Shown here piece after piece: positions 17,092 to 25,671 of a stretch of 64,000 nt of DNA. Made by a program: the position numbers and the translations under genes. A model generated the notes under the pieces. It was not told the DNA's origin and did not search any database. It saw only the letters and a list, made by a program, of their open reading frames with translations. The DNA lies in the NCBI GenBank assembly GCA_001548435.1, contig AP017309.1, forward strand, positions 124,001 to 188,000, given 5' to 3'. Positions within the stretch are counted from its first letter, which is position 1; every line of letters starts with the position of its first letter. The DNA comes from Leptolyngbya sp. NIES-3755 (lineage in GTDB: Bacteria; Cyanobacteriota; Cyanobacteriia; Leptolyngbyales; Leptolyngbyaceae).

Positions 17092-17686
17092 CTAGTGTAA
17101 GTGACTAGATCTGACTCAATTTGAAAGGCTCCAGCATCAACGGTGAAGGGAGTATCAGTTTTACTTGGACGGCTAGGGTTAAACGACCTCCACAACCTCC
17201 GGGGAGTAGGGTTAAGCAGGTTATATTGACTTTTATCAATTGGTGGACTTTCCGGTTGTTCAGGCTGCTGACCTATTATCTCTGGTGCTAGATTCTCAGA
17301 ACGAGACTTGAGTAAATCATACTGTATTGGACTCACTGTGAGAGTAGGTTTGCCCAGGAGCAAGTCATTGGCTTTGCGGCTATAATTCAATGAAGATATA
17401 GGTTTGACTGTAGTGGTAGTAATGTCTTCCTGTAGTTCACTAGAGGAAGGTATATTATTGGCAGTCGCAAGTCCAGGTGTTAGGCAAACAACAGCAAATA
17501 ATGCCGAAAATTTGAAAGGCCTGCAAACTTGATAAGCATCTAACCAAGTCACTGTCACCATATTGCTCACACTGCTAAATAGCTTAGTCAAGAAATAATG
17601 TTACACAAACTATAGAGCTATGAATTAGATGTGGCAAACTCATTCTGCTTATCTAGCGGTCAAGTTGTACTTATAAAGCCATTCTT

Positions 17687-18043
17687 TTACAAGCATCTTG
17701 CCCGCATATTGCGCCAAATTACGTTCCGAATGTGAGTAGGATTGTTTACAACTGGAGGAGTCGATCGAGCCGCATCTCCACTGCATTTCGTTGACTTGAC
17801 AGGATTCGTAAATTGAGGCTTGGCTCCTGTGGAAGTTTGTGAAACGGATGTTTTCGATTGATCGATCGATTGAGCAGTTTTAGAGGATTGAAGAACGTTG
17901 CGATCGAGGGCATTCTGCCAAGCATGAGGCATTCCTGAAGTCGTGAGCGTATTACTACTGGTCGCGATCGCTGAAGATGTTGAAAATATAGAAGCTGTCG
18001 CCAACACTGCCAGCGTAGAAGTGGCTAAAATAAATTGTTTCAT
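17687..18043 (-). CDS. Secreted hypothetical protein
   Basis: The 118-residue product has a clear signal peptide (ILATSTLAVLATASIFSTSSAIA) followed by a Ser/Thr/Gln-rich, low-complexity mature part with two Cys (STKCSGD and the C-terminal RARCL). AGGAGA precedes the ATG. Family unknown. It is divergent from the DUF305 lipoprotein gene, with two copies of the TGAAA direct repeat in between, so it may belong to the copper regulon. Confidence 0.65.
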   Translation of the reverse strand: MKQFILATSTLAVLATASIFSTSSAIATSSNTLTTSGMPHAWQNALDRNVLQSSKTAQSIDQSKTSVSQTSTGAKPQFTNPVKSTKCSGDAARSTPPVVNNPTHIRNVIWRNMRARCL

Positions 18044-18112
18044 TATGTTCTCCTGAGCAGGTCGCTCGATCTCATTGAAAGAGCTTGTTGTCTACTAATT
18101 TGGCAGTAGAAA

Positions 18113-18129
18113 ATGAAACTAAGATGAAA
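18113..18129 (+). promoter_or_regulatory. Direct repeat copy 6
   Basis: ATGAAA lies at 18113 and 18124. No good -10 lies 24 bp downstream, so it may be an upstream accessory site for copy 7, 114 bp further on. Confidence 0.5.
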
Positions 18130-18226
18130 TTTGAAATACTCAGGAAAGAGGCTGATTTTGTATGGAAATCGTTAAAAGAACAAGACGGTCGTTCTCTTAC
18201 AAAGTTACGAACATTACTCCATAAAA

Positions 18227-18267
18227 ATGAAATTAGGATGAAATCAAGATCTTTCAGAAGTAAGAAT
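18227..18267 (+). promoter_or_regulatory. Direct repeat copy 7 with -10 element
   Basis: ATGAAA lies at 18227 and 18238, with TAAGAA at 18261, 23 bp after the second repeat. It precedes the DUF305 lipoprotein gene by about 90 bp. Confidence 0.65.
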
Positions 18268-18355
18268 CTGGTTTTATTCCGCCAGTAGGACGTAATTCAC
18301 TTAGCGCGTTTCTAAAGTGGCATTACGTAACTTCTCCGGACTAAGCGGACTAAAA

Positions 18356-19036
18356 ATGTTAGCATCATTCATCAACAAAAAGCTTGTAGTTTCTAGCCTT
18401 GTTTTACTCAGTACTGTCACCTTAATTAGCTGTGGAAGCAATAACAATAGTGCTACTGCCAACCAAGACCGGGTACAAACTCCCGCTCAAACAACCACCC
18501 CAGCGCAAGGCGGAACGACCCAAAGCCGTGAAGTCGATCGAATGTTTCTTGAAATGATGGTGCCGCATCATCAAAGCGCTAACGAGATGGCTAGAATTGA
18601 ATTGCAGAAAGGCAAAAACCCTGAAGTAAAGAAGTTAGCTCAAAAGATTATCGATGAGCAAACCCGTGAAATTCAGCAGATGCAAACCTACTACAAACAG
18701 TGGTATGGAACTGAACTTCCGACGATGAAAACGAGTGGCAACATGGGCAATATGCAAATGTCGAGCCAGATGGGAGAAAGCATGATGATGTCAATGCGTC
18801 AGCAAGACAACATGAATCAAGAAATGCTGAATACTCTTAAAAATTCGCCGAATGTCGATCAGGAATTTCTGCGTCAGATGACTCGTCATCACCAGATGGC
18901 AACAATGATGGCAGGTATGGTTGTAGACAGCGCAACTCATCCAGAAACTCGCAAACTCGCACAAAGCATCGTGAAAAGCCAAAATGAGGAAATTGCTCAA
19001 ATGCAGCAATTACTCCGTCAAGCAAGCGCACGTTAG
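18356..19036 (+). CDS. DUF305 lipoprotein (CopM-like)
   Basis: The 226-residue product has a lipoprotein signal ending LISC, then two DUF305 domains: FLEMMVPHHQSANEMARIELQKG and FLRQMTRHHQMATMMAGMV. Between them is a very Met-rich linker (NMGNMQMSSQMGESMMMSMRQQDNMNQEM). This is the CopM architecture and the protein is probably an exported copper-binding lipoprotein. The ATG at 18356 is chosen because it puts the basic start and hydrophobic core at the N-terminus; a GTG at 18317 is an alternative. Neither has a strong ribosome binding site. A copper-type direct repeat lies upstream and a strong terminator downstream. Confidence 0.87.
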   Translation: MLASFINKKLVVSSLVLLSTVTLISCGSNNNSATANQDRVQTPAQTTTPAQGGTTQSREVDRMFLEMMVPHHQSANEMARIELQKGKNPEVKKLAQKIIDEQTREIQQMQTYYKQWYGTELPTMKTSGNMGNMQMSSQMGESMMMSMRQQDNMNQEMLNTLKNSPNVDQEFLRQMTRHHQMATMMAGMVVDSATHPETRKLAQSIVKSQNEEIAQMQQLLRQASAR

Positions 19037-19101
19037 TTTCATAATTGTGCGACTGAGAATTTCTGAATTCTTTGCGATTACACCGCCACGATCGCGGTAT
19101 T

Positions 19102-19144
19102 AAGTCTAGCGTTTCGGCTGTTAACAGATCAGAACGCTAGACTT
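19102..19144 (+). terminator. Strong rho-independent-like terminator
   Basis: AAGTCTAGCGTT (19102-19113) and AACGCTAGACTT (19133-19144) form a perfect 12-bp stem, followed by ATTTCTACTT. It ends the DUF305 transcript just before the next metal promoter. Confidence 0.75.
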
Positions 19145-19180
19145 ATTTCTACTTCTACAGATAGAATCTGAAAATTTCCC

Positions 19181-19212
19181 TTGACTCTCCACCCCACTAG
19201 AGAGTTCAAAAT
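19181..19212 (+). promoter_or_regulatory. MerR-type promoter, copy 3 (copper operon)
   Basis: TTGACT (19181-19186) is followed by the perfect dyad ACTCTC-N10-GAGAGT (19184-19189 and 19200-19205). The -10 is weak (CAAAAT at 19207, 20-bp spacer), as is common for MerR-activated promoters. It drives atx1, copA, the cupredoxin gene and the truncated MerR gene. Confidence 0.75.
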
Positions 19213-19258
19213 AAGGATAGATTTTACACGCTGTCGTTTTTACTCAACATCTATCATC

Positions 19259-19453
19259 ATGACACTTCAAATTACCGTTCCGAACATGGCTTGCTCCGCT
19301 TGCAGCGACACAATTACCCAAGCGGTTAAAGCGATCGATCCCAATGCTCAAATCAAAGCTGATCCCAAAACAAAATTAGTCGATATCGAAACGCAAGCTG
19401 CCGAAGCCGAGGTGAAACAAGCCATTACTGCCGCAGGATATACCGTTGCCTGA
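19259..19453 (+). CDS. atx1: Atx1-type copper metallochaperone
   Basis: This is a single 64-residue HMA domain with the metal motif [11 protein letters not shown] at residues 8-18, like cyanobacterial Atx1 (TVPxxACxACA). Such chaperones carry Cu(I) in the cytosol to P1B-type ATPases. The ATG at 19259 gives the family's usual length; an in-frame upstream TTG overlaps the promoter and is rejected. The copper ATPase starts 30 bp downstream. Confidence 0.92.
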   Translation: MTLQITVPNMACSACSDTITQAVKAIDPNAQIKADPKTKLVDIETQAAEAEVKQAITAAGYTVA

Positions 19454-19482
19454 TTTTCAGACTCTTTATTTTCCTTAGAACG

Positions 19483-21789
19483 ATGGAAACCAATACGTTG
19501 AAATTACAGGGCATGAGCTGTGCATCCTGTGCCCGTAGCGTCGAAGATGCGATCCGATCGGTTCCCGGTGTCGCTGAAGTCAATGTGAACTTCGGAGCCG
19601 AGCAAGCAAGCCTTCAGTACGATCCCAAGCGCACGAATTTAGAGCAGATTCAGAGTGCGATCGTCGATGCGGGCTATGGCTCTTATTCGCTACAAGACCA
19701 GGAATTTATCACTGATGAAAGCGATGCCGAGCAAACGGCTCGATTGCGGGAGTTTCGGCATCTCAGAACCAAAGTCATTGTCTCAGGGATTATCAGCGCT
19801 ATTTTAGTCATTGGCTCTTTGCCGATGATGCTCGGATTACCGATTCCATTTATCCCAACATGGCTGCATAATTCCTGGTTCCAGCTTGTTCTCTCAACGC
19901 CTGTATTGTTCTGGGCGGGGCGAGAGTTCTTCATCAATGCGTGGAAAGCACTGAAGCGTCATACTGCCACAATGGATACGTTAGTTGCTTTAGGGACAGG
20001 AGCCGCTTATCTTTATTCAGTTGTAGCAACGGTGTTTCCTGGCTTCTTTATTGCTCAGGGGTTAAATCCTGATGTCTACTATGAAGCGGCGAATGTAATC
20101 ATCACTTTGATTTTGCTGGGTCGCTTGCTAGAAATGCGAGCGCGAGGACAAACCTCTGACGCGATTCGGAAATTGATTGGACTACAAGCACGAGATGCAC
20201 GAATCGTTCGGAATGGTCGTGAATTGGAAGTGCCGATTCAGGAGGTTCAGATCGATGACATTGTGATTGTGCGTCCCGGTGAGAAAATTCCGGTAGATGG
20301 CGAGATTGTTGAGGGAAGTTCGCAGATCGATGAGTCGATGGTGACAGGCGAAAGCGTTCCTGCTAAAAAGCAAATTGGCGATGAAGTGATTGGAGCCACG
20401 ATTAATAAAACCGGAAGCTTCAGATTTCGGGCTACAAGAGTTGGAAAAGACACCGTTCTGGCTCAGATTGTGCAACTCGTACAGCAAGCGCAAGGATCAA
20501 AAGCGCCGATTCAACGATTAGCCGATCAAGTGACAGGCTGGTTTGTGCCTGTGGTGATTGCGATCGCGATTTCTACCTTCCTCATCTGGTTTAACCTCAT
20601 GGGCAATGTCACCCTAGCTCTGATCACTACGGTTGGTGTGTTAATCATTGCTTGCCCTTGTGCATTGGGACTCGCGACTCCAACGTCTGTGATGGTCGGA
20701 ACCGGGAAAGGTGCGGAAAATGGCATCTTAATCAAAGGAGCCGAAAGCTTAGAACTCGCGCATCAGATCGAAACGATCGTCCTCGACAAAACTGGAACCA
20801 TTACTGAAGGCAAACCAACGGTCACGGATTTCGTTACCAATGTCGGGTCTGCGAATGAACTCAAACTTCTGAAGTTAGCAGCATCGATCGAGCGAAACTC
20901 CGAGCATCCGTTAGCTGAAGCTGTAGTTCGATATGCTCAATCTCAACAAGTAAATTTAGATAATGTGCAGGAGTTTGAAGCGATTGCGGGTAGTGGAGTA
21001 CAAGGAACTGTTTCAAATCGATTGATTCAACTTGGAACACAACGCTGGTTCACTGAGCTAGGAATCGAAACGAGATCGGTTCAAGCGGAAAAAGACCGAT
21101 TAGAATCGCTTGGCAAAACCGTGATTCTGATTGCAGTGGATAGTCAACTTCAAGGTTTAATGGGTATCTCTGATGCGCTCAAACCTTCTTCGGTGCAAGC
21201 AGTACGATCGCTGCAACGTTTAGGACTCGAAGTGGTCATGCTAACCGGAGATAATCAGCAAACCGCAAACGCGATCGCGCAAGAAGTGGGCATCCAAAAC
21301 GTGATTGCAGAAGTCCGACCGGATCAAAAAGCAGCCGTGATCGAATCGATTCAAAGTGGCAAATTTGGCAAGCAATCTTTCACCCAGACAAAATCTCGTC
21401 GCCATCCAAAATCAAAAATTGTGGCAATGGTCGGAGATGGGATTAATGATGCCCCTGCCTTAGCTCAAGCCGATGTGGGAATTGCGATCGGAACCGGAAC
21501 CGATGTTGCGATCGCGGCGAGCGATATTACGTTAATCTCTGGTGATCTTCAAAGCATTGTGACTGCGATTCAACTCAGTCGCGCTACGATTCGGAACATT
21601 CGTCAAAATCTGTTCTTTGCATTTATCTACAACACATTAGGCATTCCGATCGCGGCTGGAATTTTGTTTCCAATCTTTGGCTGGTTGTTGAATCCCATTA
21701 TTGCAGGGGGAGCAATGGCATTTAGTTCGGTGTCTGTTCTCACGAATGCGCTACGACTGCGAAACTTTAAACCTAAAGCAACCTTGTAG
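19483..21789 (+). CDS. copA: Copper-transporting P1B-type ATPase
   Basis: The 768-residue protein has one N-terminal HMA domain ([14 protein letters not shown], residues 10-23) and eight membrane segments. Other landmarks are TGES in the actuator domain, the CPC motif ([12 protein letters not shown], about residue 390) in membrane helix 6, DKTGT (about 433), SEHPLAEA and GDGINDAP. These define P1B-1 Cu(I)/Ag(I) ATPases of the CopA/PacS/CtaA group. Residues near 625-645 ([20 protein letters not shown]) form a short insertion before the hinge. Paired with Atx1 and a cupredoxin under a MerR-type promoter, it most likely exports Cu(I) from the cytosol. Confidence 0.95.
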   Translation: METNTLKLQGMSCASCARSVEDAIRSVPGVAEVNVNFGAEQASLQYDPKRTNLEQIQSAIVDAGYGSYSLQDQEFITDESDAEQTARLREFRHLRTKVIVSGIISAILVIGSLPMMLGLPIPFIPTWLHNSWFQLVLSTPVLFWAGREFFINAWKALKRHTATMDTLVALGTGAAYLYSVVATVFPGFFIAQGLNPDVYYEAANVIITLILLGRLLEMRARGQTSDAIRKLIGLQARDARIVRNGRELEVPIQEVQIDDIVIVRPGEKIPVDGEIVEGSSQIDESMVTGESVPAKKQIGDEVIGATINKTGSFRFRATRVGKDTVLAQIVQLVQQAQGSKAPIQRLADQVTGWFVPVVIAIAISTFLIWFNLMGNVTLALITTVGVLIIACPCALGLATPTSVMVGTGKGAENGILIKGAESLELAHQIETIVLDKTGTITEGKPTVTDFVTNVGSANELKLLKLAASIERNSEHPLAEAVVRYAQSQQVNLDNVQEFEAIAGSGVQGTVSNRLIQLGTQRWFTELGIETRSVQAEKDRLESLGKTVILIAVDSQLQGLMGISDALKPSSVQAVRSLQRLGLEVVMLTGDNQQTANAIAQEVGIQNVIAEVRPDQKAAVIESIQSGKFGKQSFTQTKSRRHPKSKIVAMVGDGINDAPALAQADVGIAIGTGTDVAIAASDITLISGDLQSIVTAIQLSRATIRNIRQNLFFAFIYNTLGIPIAAGILFPIFGWLLNPIIAGGAMAFSSVSVLTNALRLRNFKPKATL

Positions 21790-21797
21790 GAAAAGCC

Positions 21798-22319
21798 ATG
21801 ACTCAGAAACACTGGATTTTCAGCAGTTTAGCAAGTTTTGGATTACTGCTAGGCGTTTCTAGCACCTCCGTTGCACAAATGCCCCACGATCAGATGCAAC
21901 CTTCTGGAACTGAGCAGACGAATCGCTTTCGTCGCATTGATCAACCGCTCTGGTTAAAGGGCGCTGTAACCGCAGGTGGAATTGGCTTAATCGGCGCAGA
22001 ACTTTGGTGGTTCTTGTTCAGTAAATCCAAGTCCCGTAAAGCGGATCTGACTCAGGGGATTCAAGAAGCCACAATTACAGTGGATGGCGGCTACGAGCCG
22101 AATCAGGTCGTCGTCAAGGCAGGGCAACCTGTGCGATTGAGTTTCGATCGACGTGATCCGAGTAGCTGTCTAGAAGCGGTGCGAATCCCAGATTTTCACA
22201 TTGCCAAAGATTTGCCGCTCAATCAAGTGACTGCGATCGAATTTACGCCAGATCAGCCCGGTGAGTATACTTTTACCTGCGGCATGAATATGTTTCGAGG
22301 AGTTGTGAAAGCGGAATAG
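21798..22319 (+). CDS. Membrane-anchored cupredoxin-like copper-binding protein
   Basis: The 173-residue product starts with a signal-like segment (SLASFGLLLGVSSTSVA), then a Met/His stretch (MPHDQMQPS), a membrane segment (GAVTAGGIGLIGAELWWFLF) and a cupredoxin domain starting ITVDGGYEPNQVVVKAGQPV. The type 1 copper ligand region FTCGMNMFRG near the C-terminus is complete, with Cys and Met. It likely receives copper at the outer face of the membrane after export by the ATPase 9 bp upstream. Confidence 0.85.
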   Translation: MTQKHWIFSSLASFGLLLGVSSTSVAQMPHDQMQPSGTEQTNRFRRIDQPLWLKGAVTAGGIGLIGAELWWFLFSKSKSRKADLTQGIQEATITVDGGYEPNQVVVKAGQPVRLSFDRRDPSSCLEAVRIPDFHIAKDLPLNQVTAIEFTPDQPGEYTFTCGMNMFRGVVKAE

Positions 22320-22328
22320 GAGACTCAA

Positions 22329-22472
22329 ATGTTGATTCAAGAAGAGACAAAACTAATTGGTTCCGTTGCTAAAGAAAGCGGTGTTCCGATCAAAACGATT
22401 CGCTACTATGAGGAGCTAGGCTTACTCAAAACAACGGGCAGAACCGAAGGCGGATTTAGATTTATTAGATGA
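22329..22472 (+). pseudogene. MerR-family regulator truncated to its DNA-binding head
   Basis: A 47-residue frame encodes a MerR helix-turn-helix: IGSVAKESGVPIKTIRYYEELGLL and then GGFRFIR, where it stops. Full MerR/CueR proteins continue for 80 or more residues with the dimerisation helix and the metal-binding Cys loop; all of this is missing. The stop overlaps the next gene's ATG (ATGA). It lies at the end of the copper operon, where its own sensor would be expected, so it is probably a deletion remnant. It was too short to be listed by simple length filters. Confidence 0.8.
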
Positions 22473-22981
22473 CACATCATACAAGGATTATCCGGTCTAT
22501 TAGCTGGCTGAATGCGCCAGAGTGGAACATCGGCATCTTTTCATTTTTGTTGCATTTCGTTTGGGAAATGCAACAGATGTCATTCTATGAGGTTCCATCT
22601 GATTTTTCTTGTCTTGATATGACAAGAAATTGCACTCTCGCAACTGTTGGGGATGTTGGCATCTCGATCGCTGCTTTTTGGGCAGTTGCAGCGATCTCAA
22701 AATCACGGCAATGGTTCCATCATCCCAAACATTGGCAGATTGGCAGCTTCATTGCTGTAGGCATTGTGATTACAGTAGTCTTTGAAGCTCTAGCTACTAA
22801 AGTTCTTAACACATGGAAATATGCCACTCTGATGCCAACACTTCCATTTTTGGGAACTGGACTACTGCCGCTTTTTCAGTGGGTGCTGATTCCGCCCCTT
22901 GTCATCTGGTTCGTCAAGCGACAACTATCTAGTTTTAGACAGAGGATCTCAAGCGAATCTCCTACAGATGAGATCAAGTAG
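22469..22981 (+). CDS. Hypothetical four-span membrane protein
   Basis: The 170-residue product has about four hydrophobic segments (IGIFSFLLHFVWEMQQMSFY, ISIAAFWAVAAI, IGSFIAVGIVITVVFEALATK, PLFQWVLIPPLVIWFV). Family not firmly recognised; HFxWE motifs are seen in small membrane proteins near heavy-metal genes. The ATG overlaps the stop of the truncated MerR gene, which suggests the current junction was made by the deletion. The 3' end overlaps the convergent hydrolase gene by 8 bp. Confidence 0.65.
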   Translation: MTHHTRIIRSISWLNAPEWNIGIFSFLLHFVWEMQQMSFYEVPSDFSCLDMTRNCTLATVGDVGISIAAFWAVAAISKSRQWFHHPKHWQIGSFIAVGIVITVVFEALATKVLNTWKYATLMPTLPFLGTGLLPLFQWVLIPPLVIWFVKRQLSSFRQRISSESPTDEIK

Positions 22982-23759
22982 CAAAGTGTTCAGCTTGTAG
23001 AATTTTGTATAGATTAACGGCTGGTTCAACTAGGCAAGTATGACCACTATGAGACAGAATGACCACTTGAGCCTTTGGAAAAATCCTGCTCAAACGTTGA
23101 GCTTCTGCAACAGACGGCAACAGGCGATCAGCCTGACTCGCGATCAGCAAAGCCGGATGGGTAAATTGATGAAGTCGAGTTTCATCGATCCAAAACTGAC
23201 TGAGTTGCGACAGCCGATATACCGCCGTTTCTTTCGGTGCGGCTTGGGCAGCTTTCCAAAGAATTCGCAGCCTCGCGATCGGAATCCGGGTTAGCGCAGA
23301 GGTCAATCCCAGAATGACGATCGGAGAAAACTTGTAGAGTAATGGCGGTGTCCAGGAAAGCAGCCGTGAACTTTGATTCAGCCAAGCGACTCGGTGAAAC
23401 GAAGAAGCGGAGTTTACTAGAATTAGTCGATCGAATAGCTGTGGAGCGCGTTCAATTAACTTTAACGCGAGACATCCTCCCAACGATTCACCACAAAGAT
23501 AAACTGTCTGTTGCGGCGAATTTTCTAGCTCTGTTTGAATGAGCGCGATCGTGCTTTCAGTAAGTTGCTCCCAGCTCATAAAATTCTGCGGTGGAATGAC
23601 CAGACACCGCACATCGAATCCAGCTTCTAAACTTTGGGTTTCAAGGTAAAGCAACTCTTGACCCGTCTCATCCATCCCAGGCAGAAAAATCAGCAACGGA
23701 TGCTTTGAATTTAAAGCATGAGGAGTCAGAAAATAAGGATCACTGTTTTGTGCAATCAT
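22974..23759 (-). CDS. Alpha/beta hydrolase
   Basis: The 261-residue protein has the oxyanion region FLPGMDETGQE, the nucleophile elbow GESLGG (about residue 91), an acid region around ASQADRLLP and the catalytic His in HSGHTCLVEP. The fold is complete; the substrate (ester, lactone or lipid) cannot be told. A degraded copy of its 5' end lies at 25672-25842, so this locus took part in a local duplication. Confidence 0.85.
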   Translation of the reverse strand: MIAQNSDPYFLTPHALNSKHPLLIFLPGMDETGQELLYLETQSLEAGFDVRCLVIPPQNFMSWEQLTESTIALIQTELENSPQQTVYLCGESLGGCLALKLIERAPQLFDRLILVNSASSFHRVAWLNQSSRLLSWTPPLLYKFSPIVILGLTSALTRIPIARLRILWKAAQAAPKETAVYRLSQLSQFWIDETRLHQFTHPALLIASQADRLLPSVAEAQRLSRIFPKAQVVILSHSGHTCLVEPAVNLYKILQAEHFAT

Positions 23760-23828
23760 TACGACTATTTATATTTACGATTTTTGTCATAGGAGTTTTT
23801 CAAGTCCTTTATAAAATCCTGCTTGACA

Positions 23829-24782
23829 CTAACCGATAAGATAAGCATGGAGATGAAATTGACGACGCTTTAACTGGTGTAATGCTTGACGTTCAAGCTG
23901 CCGGACTCGTTCGCGACTGAGACCTAAACGATGACCGATCTGATTAAATGATAATGATTGTCCATCAATTAGCCCGAATCTCAACGATAGAATGTCTCGT
24001 TCTCTCGAAGGGAGATCGCTTAGTGCGATTTTAATATCATGCCGTAGCATGAAATCAGTTAAATACTCACTCGGCAATGTCTGCTCGGATGGTAGAAGAT
24101 CTTGAAGGTCATTTTCTGTTTCACCGATTGGCTGATTTAGTGAGAGGGGTCGTCGCACCAAGGACAAATACTCTCGAATTTGGTCGGGTGATAGTTTTAC
24201 CTCTTCTGCGATCTCTACAATGGTGGCGGTTCGCCCAAGCTGTTGAGTCAGTTGTTGCTGCACTTTCCTAACTTTGTTCAGCTTCTCAGTAATGTGACCC
24301 GGAAGGCGAACGGTTCGAGATTGTAGAGCTAGGGTGTGAGTAATCGATCGTCGAATCCACCAATACGCATAGGTTGAAAATCTGTATCCTTTACTTGGAT
24401 CAAATTTTTCCACTCCTTTTTCTAGACCGAGTGAGCCTTCTTGAATCAAATCCAGTAGGTCGATATTGCGCTTTTGATAGCGTTTTGCGATCGCCACAAC
24501 GAATCGTAGGTTGGCTTCGATGAGCTTGCGTTTCGCGAGTTCTCCAGATGCGATCGCGGCTTTCAGTTCTAATTCAGATAGATTAGCAGCAACTGACCAT
24601 TCTGCAATCGTCGGTTCTTGCTTCAACTGTGACGCTAACCTTGTTTTGATTTGCTGAAGTTGAACGAGCATTTGTACTTGTTCACCATAATGCAATTCCT
24701 GAGCATGATTTAGCAAAGGAAATCGCCCAATATCTTGTAGATAAAGCTGCACTAAGTCCAATGTATTCTGAGCCATATCCAT
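23829..24782 (-). CDS. Group 2/3 RpoD-family sigma factor
   Basis: The 317-residue protein has region 1.2 (LVQLYLQDIGRFPLL), core region 2 (LIEANLRFVVAIAKRYQKRNIDLLDLIQEGSLGLEKGVEKF and RFSTYAYWWIRRSI), region 3 and the region 4.2 helix-turn-helix (NQIGHRLGLSRERVRQLERQALHQLKRR). It lacks the long N-terminal region of the primary sigma factor and matches the non-essential cyanobacterial SigB-E group in length. The ATG at 24782 is preceded by GAGG. A copper-type repeat lies 47 bp upstream, but its promoter geometry points the other way. Confidence 0.92.
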   Translation of the reverse strand: MDMAQNTLDLVQLYLQDIGRFPLLNHAQELHYGEQVQMLVQLQQIKTRLASQLKQEPTIAEWSVAANLSELELKAAIASGELAKRKLIEANLRFVVAIAKRYQKRNIDLLDLIQEGSLGLEKGVEKFDPSKGYRFSTYAYWWIRRSITHTLALQSRTVRLPGHITEKLNKVRKVQQQLTQQLGRTATIVEIAEEVKLSPDQIREYLSLVRRPLSLNQPIGETENDLQDLLPSEQTLPSEYLTDFMLRHDIKIALSDLPSRERDILSLRFGLIDGQSLSFNQIGHRLGLSRERVRQLERQALHQLKRRQFHLHAYLIG

Positions 24783-24828
24783 CACACCCTCACACAAATC
24801 ATTCACATCAATAGTTTGAGCAATAAAA

Positions 24829-24869
24829 ATGAAAATAAGATGAAAAAATCAATTGATGTGGATTAGTTC
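24829..24869 (+). promoter_or_regulatory. Direct repeat copy 8 with -10 element
   Basis: ATGAAA lies at 24829 and 24840, with TAGTTC at 24864, 24 bp after the second repeat. It points right, away from the sigma-factor gene, toward a region with no plus-strand gene other than a 28-codon frame. Confidence 0.55.
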
Positions 24870-24989
24870 AGAGGTATAAAAAATCTGAAGTTCTCGCTGC
24901 TACCAAGAACCTCAGAGTTGATCTGGTGTAAATTCAGAAGATGACAAAATCTCCTTTTTGGTTTCAATCTATCATTATGGCTGCCTGGG

Positions 24990-25030
24990 ATGAAACCGAA
25001 GTGAAAAAGTGGAGTCCTTCAGCATAAAGT
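24990..25030 (+). promoter_or_regulatory. Direct repeat copy 9 with -10 element
   Basis: ATGAAA (24990) and GTGAAA (25001) are followed by TAAAGT at 25025, 24 bp after the second repeat. It points into the 3' end of the minus-strand DUF2808 gene, so a transcript would be antisense. Confidence 0.55.
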
Positions 25031-25036
25031 AAGCTG

Positions 25037-25513
25037 CTAAAGACGACCATAGTGGGTCGCGATCTGGAGGGTGCCCAGAGGAATTTCTGAGTTGAGTCCA
25101 ACAATCTGGCTATTCACAGAAAACAGCGCAGTCGAGAGGCTATAAGGGTTGCGGACATCTTTCAACTCAACTCTGAGAATTGTATTCGGCTTTACGGGTT
25201 GAGCAAATGCGATCGTTGCTGTTTGCCCATTCATTGAAACCGTCGCTTCAATGCGCTGATTCGATTGATCGAAAACTTGAATGTTCTGGCTGAGGTAAAC
25301 AGACTGCTGCGGCTCGATCGTCAATGCTGAGATTTCTCGTCCCATTACATGGACGTTCAACGAATAGCTTCCAGGGCTAAACTTGGTGTTATTAAGATTA
25401 GCAGAGCCGCCCTCGAGGTGAGGCACTTTTGCCGATCCCGCAGCCTGAGCAGCAGTCGCGAAAGAAAACACAACGATCGTTGCAGTTACCGCAGAAAGGA
25501 ACCGTTTCATCAC
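25037..25513 (-). CDS. Secreted DUF2808 protein
   Basis: The 158-residue product has a signal peptide (FLSAVTATIVVFSFATAAQA), then LEGGSANLNNTKFSPGSYSLNVHV and IEPQQSVYLSQNIQVFD, which match the cyanobacterial DUF2808 family. The fold is a predicted beta-sandwich of the cell envelope with no known activity. AGGAGA precedes the ATG. Confidence 0.8.
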   Translation of the reverse strand: MMKRFLSAVTATIVVFSFATAAQAAGSAKVPHLEGGSANLNNTKFSPGSYSLNVHVMGREISALTIEPQQSVYLSQNIQVFDQSNQRIEATVSMNGQTATIAFAQPVKPNTILRVELKDVRNPYSLSTALFSVNSQIVGLNSEIPLGTLQIATHYGRL

Positions 25514-25628
25514 TATTCTCCTAACTTGTAAAGTGAGTGGTCAGCAAAGAATTCGAGGACAGCATTTATGAATTTGATTATTAGCAAATCTGCGCTGCCT
25601 CTCATAGTTTCAATAATCGCATTCAAAA

Positions 25629-25669
25629 ATGAAAAAAGAATGAAACTTAGAATTGAGGTTGAATATTAT
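25629..25669 (+). promoter_or_regulatory. Direct repeat copy 10 with near-consensus -10
   Basis: ATGAAA lies at 25629 and 25640, with TATTAT at 25664, 24 bp after the second repeat. It points right into the duplicated hydrolase fragment, so its original target gene may have been lost. Confidence 0.6.
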
Positions 25670-25671
25670 AA

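Larger units (their letters stand above)
15609..17561 (-). pseudogene. Outer-membrane transporter (phenol MetA family) split by an IS5-family element
   Basis: The N-terminal part (17561 down to 17092) has a signal peptide (LFAVVCLTPGLATA), a proline-rich linker and the start of a barrel (TDTPFTVDAGAFQIESDLVTYT). The C-terminal part (16246 down to 15609) continues RDFNTPDGTRTEAFQAFIPVIRVGLLNNVDFQ and ends with a typical aromatic barrel strand, FSARF. Removing the element plus one CTAG copy joins the halves in frame as DLVTYTRDFNTPDG. The family (MetA-pathway / putative transporter) forms outer-membrane beta-barrels of uncertain substrate. The gene is inactive as it stands. Confidence 0.8.

Noticed and set aside
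24941-25027. 28-codon plus-strand frame (MTKSPFWFQS...) after copy 8 of the direct repeat
   Set aside because: It has no strong ribosome binding site and contains copy 9 of the operator; too little support.
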